64,000 bases of DNA from Schlegelella_A sp038225015 (GTDB lineage: Bacteria > Pseudomonadota > Gammaproteobacteria > Burkholderiales > Burkholderiaceae_C): NCBI GenBank assembly GCA_038225015.1, contig JBBRFB010000001.1:1-64000 (forward strand), given 5' to 3'. Each line of letters starts with the position of its first letter. Within the stretch, counting starts at the first letter, position 1. A program made the position numbers and the translations under genes. Below the pieces are notes generated by a model. It saw only the letters and a program-made list of their open reading frames with translations. It did no database searches and was not told where the DNA came from. This document shows positions 8,102 to 16,420 of this stretch, in pieces.

Positions 8102-9910
8102 TCAATCATCCACTTGGAGAATGGCCAGGAAGGCTTCCTGCGGCACCTCGACGGTACCGATCTGCTTCATGCGCTTCTTGCCGGCCTTTTGTTTTTCGAG
8201 CAGCTTCTTCTTGCGCGTTATATCGCCGCCGTAGCACTTGGCGATGACGTTCTTTCGCAGGGCCTTGATTGTCTCACGCGCGATGATGTTGGCCCCGATC
8301 GCCGCCTGCACCGCGACGTCATACATCTGCCGCGAGATCAGCTCGCGCATCTTCGAGACGACGGCACGGGCGCGGAACTGGCTCTGGACGCGGTGAACGA
8401 TGATCGACAGGGCGTCGACCCGCTCGCCGTTGAGCAGGATGTCGACCTTGACGACGTCGGCGGCACGGTATTCCTTCCATTCGTAGTCCATCGACGCGTA
8501 GCCGCGCGAGACGCTTTTCAGCTTGTCGAAGAAGTCGAGGACGATCTCGGCCAGCGGCATCTCGTAGGTGAGCATGACCTGACGGCCGTGGTAGGCCATG
8601 TTCTGCTGGTTGCCGCGCTTCAGGTTGGCCAGCGTCATCACCGGCCCGACGTACTCCTGGGGCATGTAGAGATGCACCGTGACGATCGGCTCCCGGATCT
8701 CCGCGATCCGGCCGGCGTCGGGCATCTTCGACGGATTCTCGATCCGCATGACCTCGCCACTGTTGAGCGCCACCTCGTAGACCACCGAGGGCGCGGTGGT
8801 GATCAGGTCCTGGTCGAATTCGCGCTCGAGCCGCTCCTGGACGATTTCCATGTGCAGTAGACCGAGGAAACCGCAGCGAAAGCCGAAGCCGAGCGCCTGG
8901 CTGACCTCGGGCTCGTAGCGCAGCGACGAGTCGTTCAGCTTGAGCTTCTCCAGGGCGTCGCGGAGCTGGTCGTACTCGCTCGCCTCGGTCGGGTAGAGGC
9001 CGGCGAAGACCTGCGGCTGGATCTCCTTGAACCCGGGCAGCGCCTCGGTCGCGACGCCGAGGTTGTTGGGCAGCTTCTTCTCCAGCGTGACGGTGTCGCC
9101 CACCCTGGCCGCCTGCAGCTCCTTGATGCCAGCGATGACGAAGCCGACCTCGCCCGCCGAGAGGCGCTCGCGCGGCACCGAGTTCGGCGTGAAGACGCCG
9201 AGCTGGTCGGCGCTGAAGACGGCGTCGCTCGCCATCAGGCGGATCCGCTCGCCGCGCGACAGCGACCCGTCCACGACCCGCACCAGCATCACGACGCCGA
9301 CGTAGTTGTCGAACCAGGAGTCGACCACCATCGCCCGCAGCGGCGCCTCCGGCTCGCCGCGCGGCGCCGGCATGCGATGGACGATCGCCTCCAGAACGTC
9401 GTCGATCCCCTCCCCCGTCTTGGCGCTGCACGGGATGGCGTCCTCGGCGTCGATGCCGATCACGTCCTCGATCTCCGACCGTGCCCGCTCCGGATCGGCC
9501 TGCGGCAGGTCCATCTTGTTGAGCACGGGCACCACTTCCACCCCGAGCTCGAGCGCGGTATAGCAATTGGCCACGGTCTGCGCCTCGACGCCCTGGCTGG
9601 CGTCAACGACCAGAAGCGCCCCCTCGCACGCCGACAGCGATCGGCTGACCTCGTAGGAAAAGTCGACGTGGCCGGGGGTATCGATGAGATTCAGGCGGTA
9701 GGTCCGGCCGTCCTTTGCGGTGTAGCTGAGCGCGGCCGTCTGCGCCTTGATGGTGATGCCGCGCTCCCGCTCGATGGCCATCGAGTCGAGCACCTGCGCT
9801 TCCATTTCCCGATCGCTCAGGCCGCCGCAACGCTGGATCAAGCGGTCGGCGAGCGTCGACTTGCCGTGGTCGATGTGGGCGATGATCGAAAAATTGCGGA
9901 TCAGATCCAT
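8102..9910 (-). CDS. lepA: Elongation factor 4
   Basis: 602 aa from the ATG at 9910 (MDLIRNFSIIAHIDHGKST); a GTG two codons earlier is possible but poorer. Translational GTPase that acts on stalled or post-translocation ribosomes. P-loop AHIDHGKST, switch region RERGITIKA, G3 DTPGHVDF and G4 NKMD are all intact. The C-terminal signature MDYEWKEYRAADVVKVDILLNG and the basic end KKLLEKQKAGKKRMK are specific to LepA. Stop and lepB start are adjacent. Confidence 0.97.
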   Translation of the reverse strand: MDLIRNFSIIAHIDHGKSTLADRLIQRCGGLSDREMEAQVLDSMAIERERGITIKAQTAALSYTAKDGRTYRLNLIDTPGHVDFSYEVSRSLSACEGALLVVDASQGVEAQTVANCYTALELGVEVVPVLNKMDLPQADPERARSEIEDVIGIDAEDAIPCSAKTGEGIDDVLEAIVHRMPAPRGEPEAPLRAMVVDSWFDNYVGVVMLVRVVDGSLSRGERIRLMASDAVFSADQLGVFTPNSVPRERLSAGEVGFVIAGIKELQAARVGDTVTLEKKLPNNLGVATEALPGFKEIQPQVFAGLYPTEASEYDQLRDALEKLKLNDSSLRYEPEVSQALGFGFRCGFLGLLHMEIVQERLEREFDQDLITTAPSVVYEVALNSGEVMRIENPSKMPDAGRIAEIREPIVTVHLYMPQEYVGPVMTLANLKRGNQQNMAYHGRQVMLTYEMPLAEIVLDFFDKLKSVSRGYASMDYEWKEYRAADVVKVDILLNGERVDALSIIVHRVQSQFRARAVVSKMRELISRQMYDVAVQAAIGANIIARETIKALRKNVIAKCYGGDITRKKKLLEKQKAGKKRMKQIGTVEVPQEAFLAILQVDD

Positions 9911-10024
9911 GTTCACTGCGTCTGAGAAGTGCGCCGCCCCGTCATCACGACGGCGCGCAATCGTTCCGGCGGGTGCTCGCTTTGCCCAGCCGACTCAGGC
10001 GCGGCGTTGCCACGCGATGGGGGC

Positions 10025-10056
10025 AAAAAAAAGGCACGTCGAATGACTGACGCGCC
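10025..10056 (-). terminator. Intrinsic terminator upstream of lepA
   Basis: Reading leftward, an 8-bp stem (GGCGCGTC / GACGTGCC, with one G-U pair), extendable by two A-T pairs, encloses an 8-nt loop and is followed by eight consecutive T residues. This is the clearest Rho-independent terminator in the window. It would end either mucD transcription (stop at 10372) or a short RNA starting near 10088, and it separates lepA-lepB from the sigma-E operon. Confidence 0.85.
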
Positions 10057-10088
10057 TTCCAACAAAACGTATGGCAACTGCTTGTTGG
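10025..10088 (-). ncRNA. Candidate ~64-nt small RNA
   Basis: A leftward TACAAT (10095-10100) lies 7 nt before a hairpin CCAACAA / TTGTTGG (10088-10082 with 10065-10059). That hairpin is followed within 2 nt by the intrinsic terminator at 10056-10025. The -35 is weak (TTGCGG at 10121-10116, 15-nt spacing). The compact arrangement of promoter, hairpin and terminator resembles a small RNA gene, but the same elements could simply be the tail of the mucD transcript. Confidence 0.3.
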
Positions 10089-10170
10089 GATTTCATTGTA
10101 GCCAAAAGGCCCCCGCCGCAAGCCGCGCCGATGCTTGATTTCTCGACGTTGCGGGCCGCCAACACGATTT

Positions 10171-10205
10171 TTATACACAGCTTATCCACAAAGGCCTGTG
10201 GATGT
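10171..10205. promoter_or_regulatory. DnaA-box cluster
   Basis: Two sequences matching the DnaA consensus TTATNCACA exactly, TTATACACA (10171-10179) and TTATCCACA (10182-10190), are 11 bp apart on the same strand. A third, inverted 7-of-9 match (TGTGGATGT, 10197-10205) follows. The last two form an inverted repeat ATCCACA-6 nt-TGTGGAT. In such GC-rich DNA a chance cluster is unlikely. Possible roles are DnaA titration, DnaA-regulated transcription or part of an origin; no dnaA or dnaN gene lies in the window. Confidence 0.6.
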
Positions 10206-10371
10206 GCTGGGGGCAATTTCGGCGCCTCAGCGGCGTGGCGGCGTGCGGGTCGACTCACGCTTCGGGATCGTCTCGAGGCCGAGCGTGGCTGGCCTAGGCA
10301 CGAGAAGTATGTTTGCGCACACCAACGTTCGAAAGCCGGCCCGCGGCGCTCTCCCGAACCGTGGAAGAAAG

Positions 10372-11838
10372 CTATCGAGCCGGACGGATGATGAGGAAAT
10401 TGACGACGCCTCCCCGACGCACCAGAACGGTGATCGGCTTGGACTTGTCGACCTTTGCGAGCGCCGTCTCGAACTGGCGCGGGCTCACGATCTCGACGTT
10501 TTCGACCGTCAGGATCACATCGCCTGCCTGGATGCCGGCCCGTGCGGCGGCACCCTCGGCCGCCTCGACACGCACGCCGTTCTTGACCTTCAGCTCGCGC
10601 TTCTGGACGTCGGTGAGATCGGACAGCGCCAGGCCGAGCGTGCCGACGGCCGGCGCCGCCTTCGGGCCGGCCCGCTCGGGCGCGCCCTGGGCCGCGGTCT
10701 TCTCCGGCTCACGCTCGGCGACCACCACCACGAGGTCGCGGTACGCGCCTCGGCGATACACCTGCAACGTCGTCCGGCTACCGGGCTTGATCCCGCCGAT
10801 GATGCGCGGCAGTTCGGTGGCGCTGTCGACCTGCCGGGCATCCACCTTGGTGATGATGTCTCCGGCCTCGACACCGGCCTTTTCCGCGGGAGCATCGGCT
10901 TCGACCGAGCGCACCAGCGCGCCGACCGGCTTGCCCAGCCCGATCGATTCCGCCACCTCGCGACTGACACGGTCGATGGCGACGCCGATCCGGCCCCGGA
11001 TGACCCGGCCGCCCGTTCGCAACTGCTCCGAGACGCGTGTCGCCTCGTCGATGGGAATCGAGAACGAGATGCCCATGTAGCCGCCGGAACGGCTGTAGAT
11101 CTGCGAGTTGATGCCGACCACCTCGCCGCGCATGTTGATGAGCGGGCCGCCGGAATTGCCGGGATTGATGGCGACGTCGGTCTGTATCAGCGGCAGCAGG
11201 TCACCCGTCTCGCGCGACTTGGCGCTGACGATGCCGGCCGTCACCGTGCTCTCGAGGCCGAAGGGCGAGCCGATCGCGATCACCCACTCGCCGACCTTGA
11301 GCTTGGAAACGTCGCCGATGCGCACCGTCGGCAGGCCGCTGGCCTCGATCTTGACCAGGGCGACGTCGGAGCTCTTGTCGGCGCCGATGATCTTGGCCTT
11401 GAACTCGCGCTTGTCGGCCAGCGTGACGATGACCTCCTCGGCATTGTCGACCACGTGCGCATTGGTCATGACGTAGCCGTCGGCATTCAGGATGAAGCCG
11501 GAGCCGACGCCCCGCGGCCGCATTTCGTCGTCGGGCGCCTGCGGCGTGCGCGGGCTGGGGCGGTTCGGGATCGGCAGGCCGAAACGCCGGAAGAATTCGA
11601 GCATGTCCTCGTCGAGCTCGCCGCCCTGCCCGACCCGGCCCGCCTTGGCGCGCTCGCTGGTGCGGATGTTGACGACCGCGGGGCCGACCTTTTCGACCAG
11701 CTCGGTGAAATCGGGCAGCCCCTGGACGAGGACGGGCGCCGGCGCGGCTTCGACGAATCCGCACAGGGCGAACACCAGCGCCGCGGCACCGATCGGGCGA
11801 AAGAGCGACGACATGGGAAGAAGGGTGGCAAGCGGCAT
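10372..11838 (-). CDS. mucD: Periplasmic serine protease, DegP/MucD family
   Basis: 488 aa from the ATG at 11838 (ATGs at 11814 and 11886 are alternatives). A signal peptide (FRPIGAAALVFALCGFVEA) is followed by a trypsin-like domain with the triad His in TNAHVVDN, Asp in SSDVALVKI and Ser in NPGNSGGP. Two PDZ domains follow (GRIGVAIDRVS, then LGLALSDLT). Degrades or refolds misfolded envelope proteins. It is the last gene of the rpoE-mucA-mucB-mucD set, so control by sigma-E is expected. HtrA/DegQ would be an equivalent name. Confidence 0.95.
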   Translation of the reverse strand: MPLATLLPMSSLFRPIGAAALVFALCGFVEAAPAPVLVQGLPDFTELVEKVGPAVVNIRTSERAKAGRVGQGGELDEDMLEFFRRFGLPIPNRPSPRTPQAPDDEMRPRGVGSGFILNADGYVMTNAHVVDNAEEVIVTLADKREFKAKIIGADKSSDVALVKIEASGLPTVRIGDVSKLKVGEWVIAIGSPFGLESTVTAGIVSAKSRETGDLLPLIQTDVAINPGNSGGPLINMRGEVVGINSQIYSRSGGYMGISFSIPIDEATRVSEQLRTGGRVIRGRIGVAIDRVSREVAESIGLGKPVGALVRSVEADAPAEKAGVEAGDIITKVDARQVDSATELPRIIGGIKPGSRTTLQVYRRGAYRDLVVVVAEREPEKTAAQGAPERAGPKAAPAVGTLGLALSDLTDVQKRELKVKNGVRVEAAEGAAARAGIQAGDVILTVENVEIVSPRQFETALAKVDKSKPITVLVRRGGVVNFLIIRPAR

Positions 11839-11914
11839 GGGGGCAATCCGAAGCGTGGGACGGGCAGATGGGGGCTTCGGCGACAAACCGAAGGTCGACT
11901 CGCCTACGGCGTTC

Positions 11915-12931
11915 TTACTTTCGTTCGAGACCGGAGGCGAAATATTTCAGAGTCACCGCCGGCGTGTCGCCGATCACCGTGACCCACCAGTCGCCCTGGC
12001 GGCGGCTGAGCGTGAGCGTCGCCCCGACGGTGGCGAGCATCGGCGGGCCGTGGCGCTGCGGTCGAAAGGGCTCGATGAACACCGAGACGTAGGTCAGGCC
12101 GTCGGAATAGATCGTCTGCAGGACGGCGGGGCCCGCCGCATCGCCCCCGGCCTCGCCCGGCGCCTGCATCAGGCGCGACACCGAGCTCACCTCCCTGAAG
12201 CCCGGGGCGACGTGTCGCATCACCCAGCCTGCGTCCTCGAGCTGGATCGGCGTCAGCACCGGTCGGACGACCTGGTAGCCGTCGAGCCGGCGCATCGCCT
12301 GCAGGACGCTGTCCGGCTGCGGCCGAACGCCGATCGCCACGTCGGAGAACGCCGAGGTCTCGAGGACATGGCCGTGCTCGCCTATCACGTCGGCGCGCAG
12401 GAGCAGGCCCGAAGCATGGTCGGCCCAGAGCCGATAGCCGAAGCGGTACTTGTCGCGAGCCCGCACCGAAAGAACGTCGGCTTCCCGGCCGGCCACCCGC
12501 TCGCTGCCCTCGGCCCGCACCTCGTACAGCTCGGCGATGCCGTCGTCGCCGCCCTGCAGGAGAGCCGGAAACGAGTTGAGAAGGCCGCGCTGCTCGATCA
12601 TCGCCACGTGGCTGCCCGGCCAGATCGTGTGGACCACGTTGTTGTGCCGGAACACCTTGCGCTGCCGGCCGTCGAGGGCTTCGATCCGCTCGTACTGGTT
12701 CGGCCCGTCGCAGAAGTGGGCGATCCGCGCGCTCGCGACGCTGCCGCCGCCGCTGACGACAAAGGTGCCCTGGAAATTGCGCCGGCTCGCCGCTTCGTGG
12801 ATTCGAAGCAGCCAGGCCCGGACCTCGTTCGGCGCCGCCGACGCTTTTGCGGCGGGCGCTTGCGCCCAGACCGGCAGGCCGGCCGCCGCCGCCCATGCCA
12901 GGGCGAGCGGTGCGATGGCGCGACGCAGCAT
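11915..12931 (-). CDS. mucB: Sigma-E regulatory protein MucB/RseB
   Basis: 338 aa from the ATG at 12931 (MLRRAIAPLALAWAAAAG, a signal peptide ending near VWAQA). Periplasmic, it binds the anti-sigma factor MucA and protects it from proteolysis until envelope stress. The N-terminal lipid-sensing fold is recognisable (NFQGTFVVSGGG, HFCDGPNQYERIEALDG), and the C-terminal domain ends with VSVFIEPF and WWVTVIGDTPAVTLKYFA, typical of the family. It lies between mucA (23 nt upstream) and mucD. Confidence 0.92.
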   Translation of the reverse strand: MLRRAIAPLALAWAAAAGLPVWAQAPAAKASAAPNEVRAWLLRIHEAASRRNFQGTFVVSGGGSVASARIAHFCDGPNQYERIEALDGRQRKVFRHNNVVHTIWPGSHVAMIEQRGLLNSFPALLQGGDDGIAELYEVRAEGSERVAGREADVLSVRARDKYRFGYRLWADHASGLLLRADVIGEHGHVLETSAFSDVAIGVRPQPDSVLQAMRRLDGYQVVRPVLTPIQLEDAGWVMRHVAPGFREVSSVSRLMQAPGEAGGDAAGPAVLQTIYSDGLTYVSVFIEPFRPQRHGPPMLATVGATLTLSRRQGDWWVTVIGDTPAVTLKYFASGLERK

Positions 12932-12953
12932 CACGAGCCGGGAGCGAGCCGGC

Positions 12954-13610
12954 TCAGCGCGAGCCGGACTCGACCGTCGCGCTGCGCAGGAAGGTCGACG
13001 GGACGCCAAGCGCCGAACTGCCCGCGAACTGCTTGTGCGCGGCCAGATAGCGGTCCAGCCGGGCGTCGCGAATCATCTTGAGATCGGCGACGACGGCCGG
13101 ACCGGTCTCTTCCGTGTCCGACAGCGAGACCGTCTGCGCCAGCGGCGCTACCGACGGCGGGATCGAAACGGCGGGCGGCACGACAGCGTCGTTACGGGCG
13201 ATCGCCACGTCGCGGGTTCCGGGCGGCGGGGCCGCCTGCCGGCTGAAAGTGAACGCGCCGATCACGAGAAGAAAGCCTGCTGCGACGGCCGACGACAGCA
13301 TCCACGAGGAGCGACGGCGGCGCGCCGGGGCCGGCGCGATCATTGGCGCCGGCGCCAGGACAACGGGCTCGTCGGCAAGGCGGGCTCGCACGGCAGCCAG
13401 GAAGGCCGCGTCGCCGCGCACCGTCGAGGCGAGGTCATCGGAGCGCAGCACGTCGCCGATGAGGTGATACACGTGCCAGGTGCGCCGGGTGTCGGCGCCT
13501 CGCCAGCCCTCGCAAGTGGCGGCGCACGCCGCGCCGTCGAGTTCGCCGTCGGCGAGCGCGGACAGGCGCTCGCGCCCCGGAGAACCTTCGTCATCAGACC
13601 CGGTCGACAT
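12954..13610 (-). CDS. mucA: Anti-sigma-E factor MucA/RseA
   Basis: 218 aa from the ATG at 13610, preceded by GGAG. The cytoplasmic RseA N-terminal domain (LSALADGELDG; TWHVYHLIGDVLRSDDL) binds RpoE. A single transmembrane helix (SSWMLSSAVAAGFLLVIGAFTF) and a periplasmic Pro/Ala/Ser-rich region that would meet MucB follow. Regulated proteolysis releases sigma-E in the family. The frame is open for 50 codons upstream, but that stretch overlaps rpoE and has no start signal. Confidence 0.9.
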   Translation of the reverse strand: MSTGSDDEGSPGRERLSALADGELDGAACAATCEGWRGADTRRTWHVYHLIGDVLRSDDLASTVRGDAAFLAAVRARLADEPVVLAPAPMIAPAPARRRRSSWMLSSAVAAGFLLVIGAFTFSRQAAPPPGTRDVAIARNDAVVPPAVSIPPSVAPLAQTVSLSDTEETGPAVVADLKMIRDARLDRYLAAHKQFAGSSALGVPSTFLRSATVESGSR

Positions 13611-13666
13611 CGCACTCTCCATCCATCCAACGCCGGCTGCCGGCGGCTGCCCACAGCCCGACAACT

Positions 13667-14275
13667 TCACCAACGCTCGCCGTCCCGTGTGTCCAGGAGC
13701 GGTCGCAGCCGGGCCGCTATTGCCTCGCGGGCCCGGAAGATCCGCGAGCGTACCGTGCCGATCGGGCAATTCATGACCTCCGCGATCTCCTCGTAGGTGA
13801 GGCCTTCGACCTCCCGCAGCGTGATCGCCTGCCGCAACTCTTCGGACAAGGCTTCGATCGCAAAGTTCACCGCCGCCGCGATCTGTTTCGTCGCCAATAT
13901 CCCTTCCGGCGTCTCGCCGGTCGTCAATTCATTGTCGGCCCGGGAAGGTTCCTCGTCGTCATCCCGGCCGGCGCGGGCGGATTCGGTGATCAGCGGATCG
14001 CGCTTGAGCTCCATCAGGGCCTTCTTCGCCGTGTTCACGGCGATCCGGTACAGCCAGGTGTAGAAGGCGCTGTCGCCGCGGAACTGGGGAATGGCGCGGT
14101 AGGCGCGGATGAAAGTCTCCTGGGCGATGTCGGGAACGAGATCGACGTCGCGGACCATCCGGCCGATCAGGCGCTCGATGCGCCGCTGGTACTTGACCAC
14201 CAGCATCTCGAAGGCCTTCACGTCGCCCTGCTTGACGCGCTCGATCAGCGGAGCGTCGGCGTCGGGGGCGTTCAT
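13667..14275 (-). CDS. rpoE: ECF RNA polymerase sigma-E factor
   Basis: 202 aa, RpoE/AlgU type. Region 2 includes DIAQETFIRAYRA and FYTWLYRIAVNTAKK; region 4 includes LTYEEIAEVM and GTVRSRIFRARE. A DDDEEPSRAD acidic linker lies between them, as in betaproteobacterial RpoE. The ATG overlaps the stop of the preceding membrane-protein gene by 4 nt (ATGA). Directs transcription of envelope-stress genes, probably including its own operon. Confidence 0.96.
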   Translation of the reverse strand: MNAPDADAPLIERVKQGDVKAFEMLVVKYQRRIERLIGRMVRDVDLVPDIAQETFIRAYRAIPQFRGDSAFYTWLYRIAVNTAKKALMELKRDPLITESARAGRDDDEEPSRADNELTTGETPEGILATKQIAAAVNFAIEALSEELRQAITLREVEGLTYEEIAEVMNCPIGTVRSRIFRAREAIAARLRPLLDTRDGERW

Positions 14276-14745
14276 GCAGGGGCGCGTGGATCGGTGGAGG
14301 CCGCCCCCGACGAGCCGACGGCACAGCGCAAGGCGTGCCATTCGCCCGAACTGCCCGAACGCTCGACCGGCAGCCAGCGCACTTGCGGCCGGCGACCGTC
14401 GCACGCGACGACGAAGCGCAGAAGCATGAAGGTGCCGAGGTCGACCGCCACGCTCAGCTCGCCGTCGACGCCGGTGGAGGGGCGGGTCGCCGGGCCCTCG
14501 AGGCGCCATCCGGCGCCGTCCCAGCGGAGCATTCCGGGTCGGACCCTGGCGAGCGAGGCCGCCGCCAAGACGATGGCGGCGCCGGCCAGGCCTGCCGCCA
14601 GCCGGATCGCGAGGCCATGCGCTTGGGGAGCGAGCAGCAGCCATGCCCCGAGCGAAGCCGCCGACGCTGCCGCCACGAGCGCGATCGACAGGCGCCATGC
14701 CGGAGCATGGCCGAGCCGGATGGCGCAGGGGGGACTGGCGCGCAT
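14272..14745 (-). CDS. Small membrane protein upstream of rpoE
   Basis: 157 aa, function not recognised. Two predicted transmembrane helices (LSIALVAAASAASLGAWLLL and IRLAAGLAGAAIVLAAASLA) are followed by a soluble domain rich in Trp/Arg (LRWDGAGWRLEGP; GTFMLLRFVV; WHALRCAVG). The two-helix hairpin followed by a short beta-rich domain is reminiscent of CptA/YgfX-like proteins, but the match is not strong enough to name it. Its stop overlaps the rpoE start (ATGA), and it lies 15 nt after fabF, so it may couple the two operons. Confidence 0.75.
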   Translation of the reverse strand: MRASPPCAIRLGHAPAWRLSIALVAAASAASLGAWLLLAPQAHGLAIRLAAGLAGAAIVLAAASLARVRPGMLRWDGAGWRLEGPATRPSTGVDGELSVAVDLGTFMLLRFVVACDGRRPQVRWLPVERSGSSGEWHALRCAVGSSGAASTDPRAPA

Positions 14746-14760
14746 GACGAGCGCGCTTGC

Positions 14761-16005
14761 TCAGACGCGCTTGAAGACGAGCGTGCCGTTCGTGCCGCCG
14801 AAGCCGAAGTTGTTCTTCATGGCGTAATCGATACGCATCTCGCGCGCGGTGTTCGCGCAGTAGTCGAGATCGCACTCGGGGTCGGGGTGGTGCAGATTGA
14901 TCGTCGGCGGCGAGACCTGATCCTTCAGCGCCATCACCGTGAAGACCGACTCGATGCCGCCGGCGCCGCCCAGGAGGTGGCCGGTCATCGACTTGGTGGA
15001 ACTGACCACCAGCTTCCCGGCGTGGTGGCCGAACGCGAGCTTGATGGCGTTGGTCTCGTTGACGTCACCGAGCGGCGTCGAGGTGCCATGGGCATTCAGG
15101 TACTGGACCTGCTCGGCGTTGATTCCGGCCGAGCGCAGCGCGGCGGTCATCGACCGCTTCGGCCCGTCGACGTTGGGCGCGGTCATGTGGAAGGCGTCGG
15201 CGCCCATCCCGAAGCCGGCAAGCTCGGCATAGATCCGGGCGCCGCGACGGCGCGCGTGCTCGAACTCCTCGAGGACGAGGACGCCGGCGCCCTCGCCGAG
15301 GACGAAGCCGTCCCGTTCCTTGTCCCAGGGGCGCGAGGCGCCGGCGGGGTCGTCATTGCGCGTCGACAGCGCGCGGGCGGCGGCGAAGCCGCCGATCCCG
15401 AGGGGCGAGACGGTGGCCTCCGCGCCCCCGGCGACCATGACGTCGGCGTCGCCGTGCTCGATCAGCCGCCCGGCGATGCCGATCGAATGCAGACCCGTGG
15501 TGCAGGCGGTGACGATGGCGAGGTTCGGTCCCTGGAAGCCGAACATGATCGACACGTGGCCCGAGATCATGTTGATGATTGACGCCGGAACGAAGAACGG
15601 CGTGATCCGGCGCGGCCCGCGCTTTTCGAACTCGCTGCGGGTTTCCTCGATCAACGGCAGGCCGCCGATGCCCGAGCCGATCAGGCAGCCGATTCGTTCG
15701 GCCTCCTCCTGGCTGAGCTCGTCCTTGGCGGGCAGGCCCGCGTCGCGAATCGCCTGGATCGATGCCGCGAGGCCGTAATGGATGAAGGCGTCCATGTGAC
15801 GCGCTTCCTTGGCGGGAAAGTAGTCCTCGACCTGAAAGCCCTTCACCTCGCCAGCGAAGCGGCAGGCGAACGCCGTGGCGTCGAAACGGGTGATGTCGGC
15901 GATGCCGGAACGGCCGGCCAGCAGGTTCTTCCAGCCTTCCTCGACGCTGTTGCCGACGGGGCTGATGAGCCCGAGGCCGGTGACGACGACACGACGCTGG
16001 GTCAT
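14761..16005 (-). CDS. fabF: 3-oxoacyl-ACP synthase II (KAS II)
   Basis: 414 aa. Condenses malonyl-ACP with acyl-ACP in chain elongation. The catalytic Cys is in TACTTGLHSIG, and the two His are in NAHGTSTPLGD and SMTGHLLGGAGG, giving the Cys-His-His triad of KAS I/II. The N-terminus RRVVVTGLGLISPVGNSVEE and C-terminus NNFGFGGTNGTLVF are diagnostic. It is next to acpP (45 nt), the standard fabG-acpP-fabF order. Confidence 0.97.
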   Translation of the reverse strand: MTQRRVVVTGLGLISPVGNSVEEGWKNLLAGRSGIADITRFDATAFACRFAGEVKGFQVEDYFPAKEARHMDAFIHYGLAASIQAIRDAGLPAKDELSQEEAERIGCLIGSGIGGLPLIEETRSEFEKRGPRRITPFFVPASIINMISGHVSIMFGFQGPNLAIVTACTTGLHSIGIAGRLIEHGDADVMVAGGAEATVSPLGIGGFAAARALSTRNDDPAGASRPWDKERDGFVLGEGAGVLVLEEFEHARRRGARIYAELAGFGMGADAFHMTAPNVDGPKRSMTAALRSAGINAEQVQYLNAHGTSTPLGDVNETNAIKLAFGHHAGKLVVSSTKSMTGHLLGGAGGIESVFTVMALKDQVSPPTINLHHPDPECDLDYCANTAREMRIDYAMKNNFGFGGTNGTLVFKRV

Positions 16006-16050
16006 GCGGGGAGGGTCCGAGCGATCAAGGAAAGCCTTGCACGAGGCCGC

Positions 16051-16293
16051 TCAGGCAGCCTTCTGGTGCTTTTGCGCGTAGTCGATCGCCAGCTGGACGG
16101 TGGTGATCTTCTCGGCCTCCTCGTCGGGAATCTCGATGCCGAACTCGTCCTCGAGCGCCATCACGAGTTCGACGGTATCGAGCGAGTCCGCGCCGAGGTC
16201 GGCGACGAACGCCTTTTCATTCGTGACGTCGGCCTCGGGAACGCCGAGCTGCTCGGCGATGATCTTCTTGACTCGTGCTTCTATGTCGCTCAT
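16051..16293 (-). CDS. acpP: Acyl carrier protein
   Basis: 80 aa, highly acidic. The phosphopantetheine site is Ser37 in GADSLDTVEL, and helix III ends in ITTVQLAIDYAQ. It carries growing fatty-acyl chains for all Fab enzymes here, and AcpS (2937-3350) would convert it to the holo form. A 127-bp gap to fabG is the longest in the fab block and may contain a separate acpP promoter; no clear hexamers were recognised. The second ACP at 54.1 kb is much more divergent. Confidence 0.97.
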   Translation of the reverse strand: MSDIEARVKKIIAEQLGVPEADVTNEKAFVADLGADSLDTVELVMALEDEFGIEIPDEEAEKITTVQLAIDYAQKHQKAA

Positions 16294-16420
16294 GACTCCT
16301 CCAGGAGTGTGTGAAAAAGTGAACGCGGATTCTACGGCTTGACGTCTGACAGCCCCATGGCGCGGGCAGGGTCGGCGCTGCCCCGGCCAAGGGGTCGATC
16401 CACCCTGTGGAGAAAGACGG

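Larger units (their letters stand above)
9911..10371. other. lepA-mucD intergenic region
   Basis: 461 bp without a credible protein gene. From right to left it holds about 165 bp with no recognised element, a DnaA-box cluster (10171-10205) in a locally AT-richer stretch, a possible leftward promoter (TACAAT at 10095-10100), a two-hairpin transcript candidate ending in an intrinsic terminator (10025-10056), and about 110 bp of lepA leader. Small open frames here lack ribosome sites or recognisable domains. Confidence 0.7.

Noticed and set aside
9911..10371. Small protein genes in the lepA-mucD gap
   Set aside because: Short frames have no ribosome site, no recognisable domain, and overlap the DnaA boxes and terminator.
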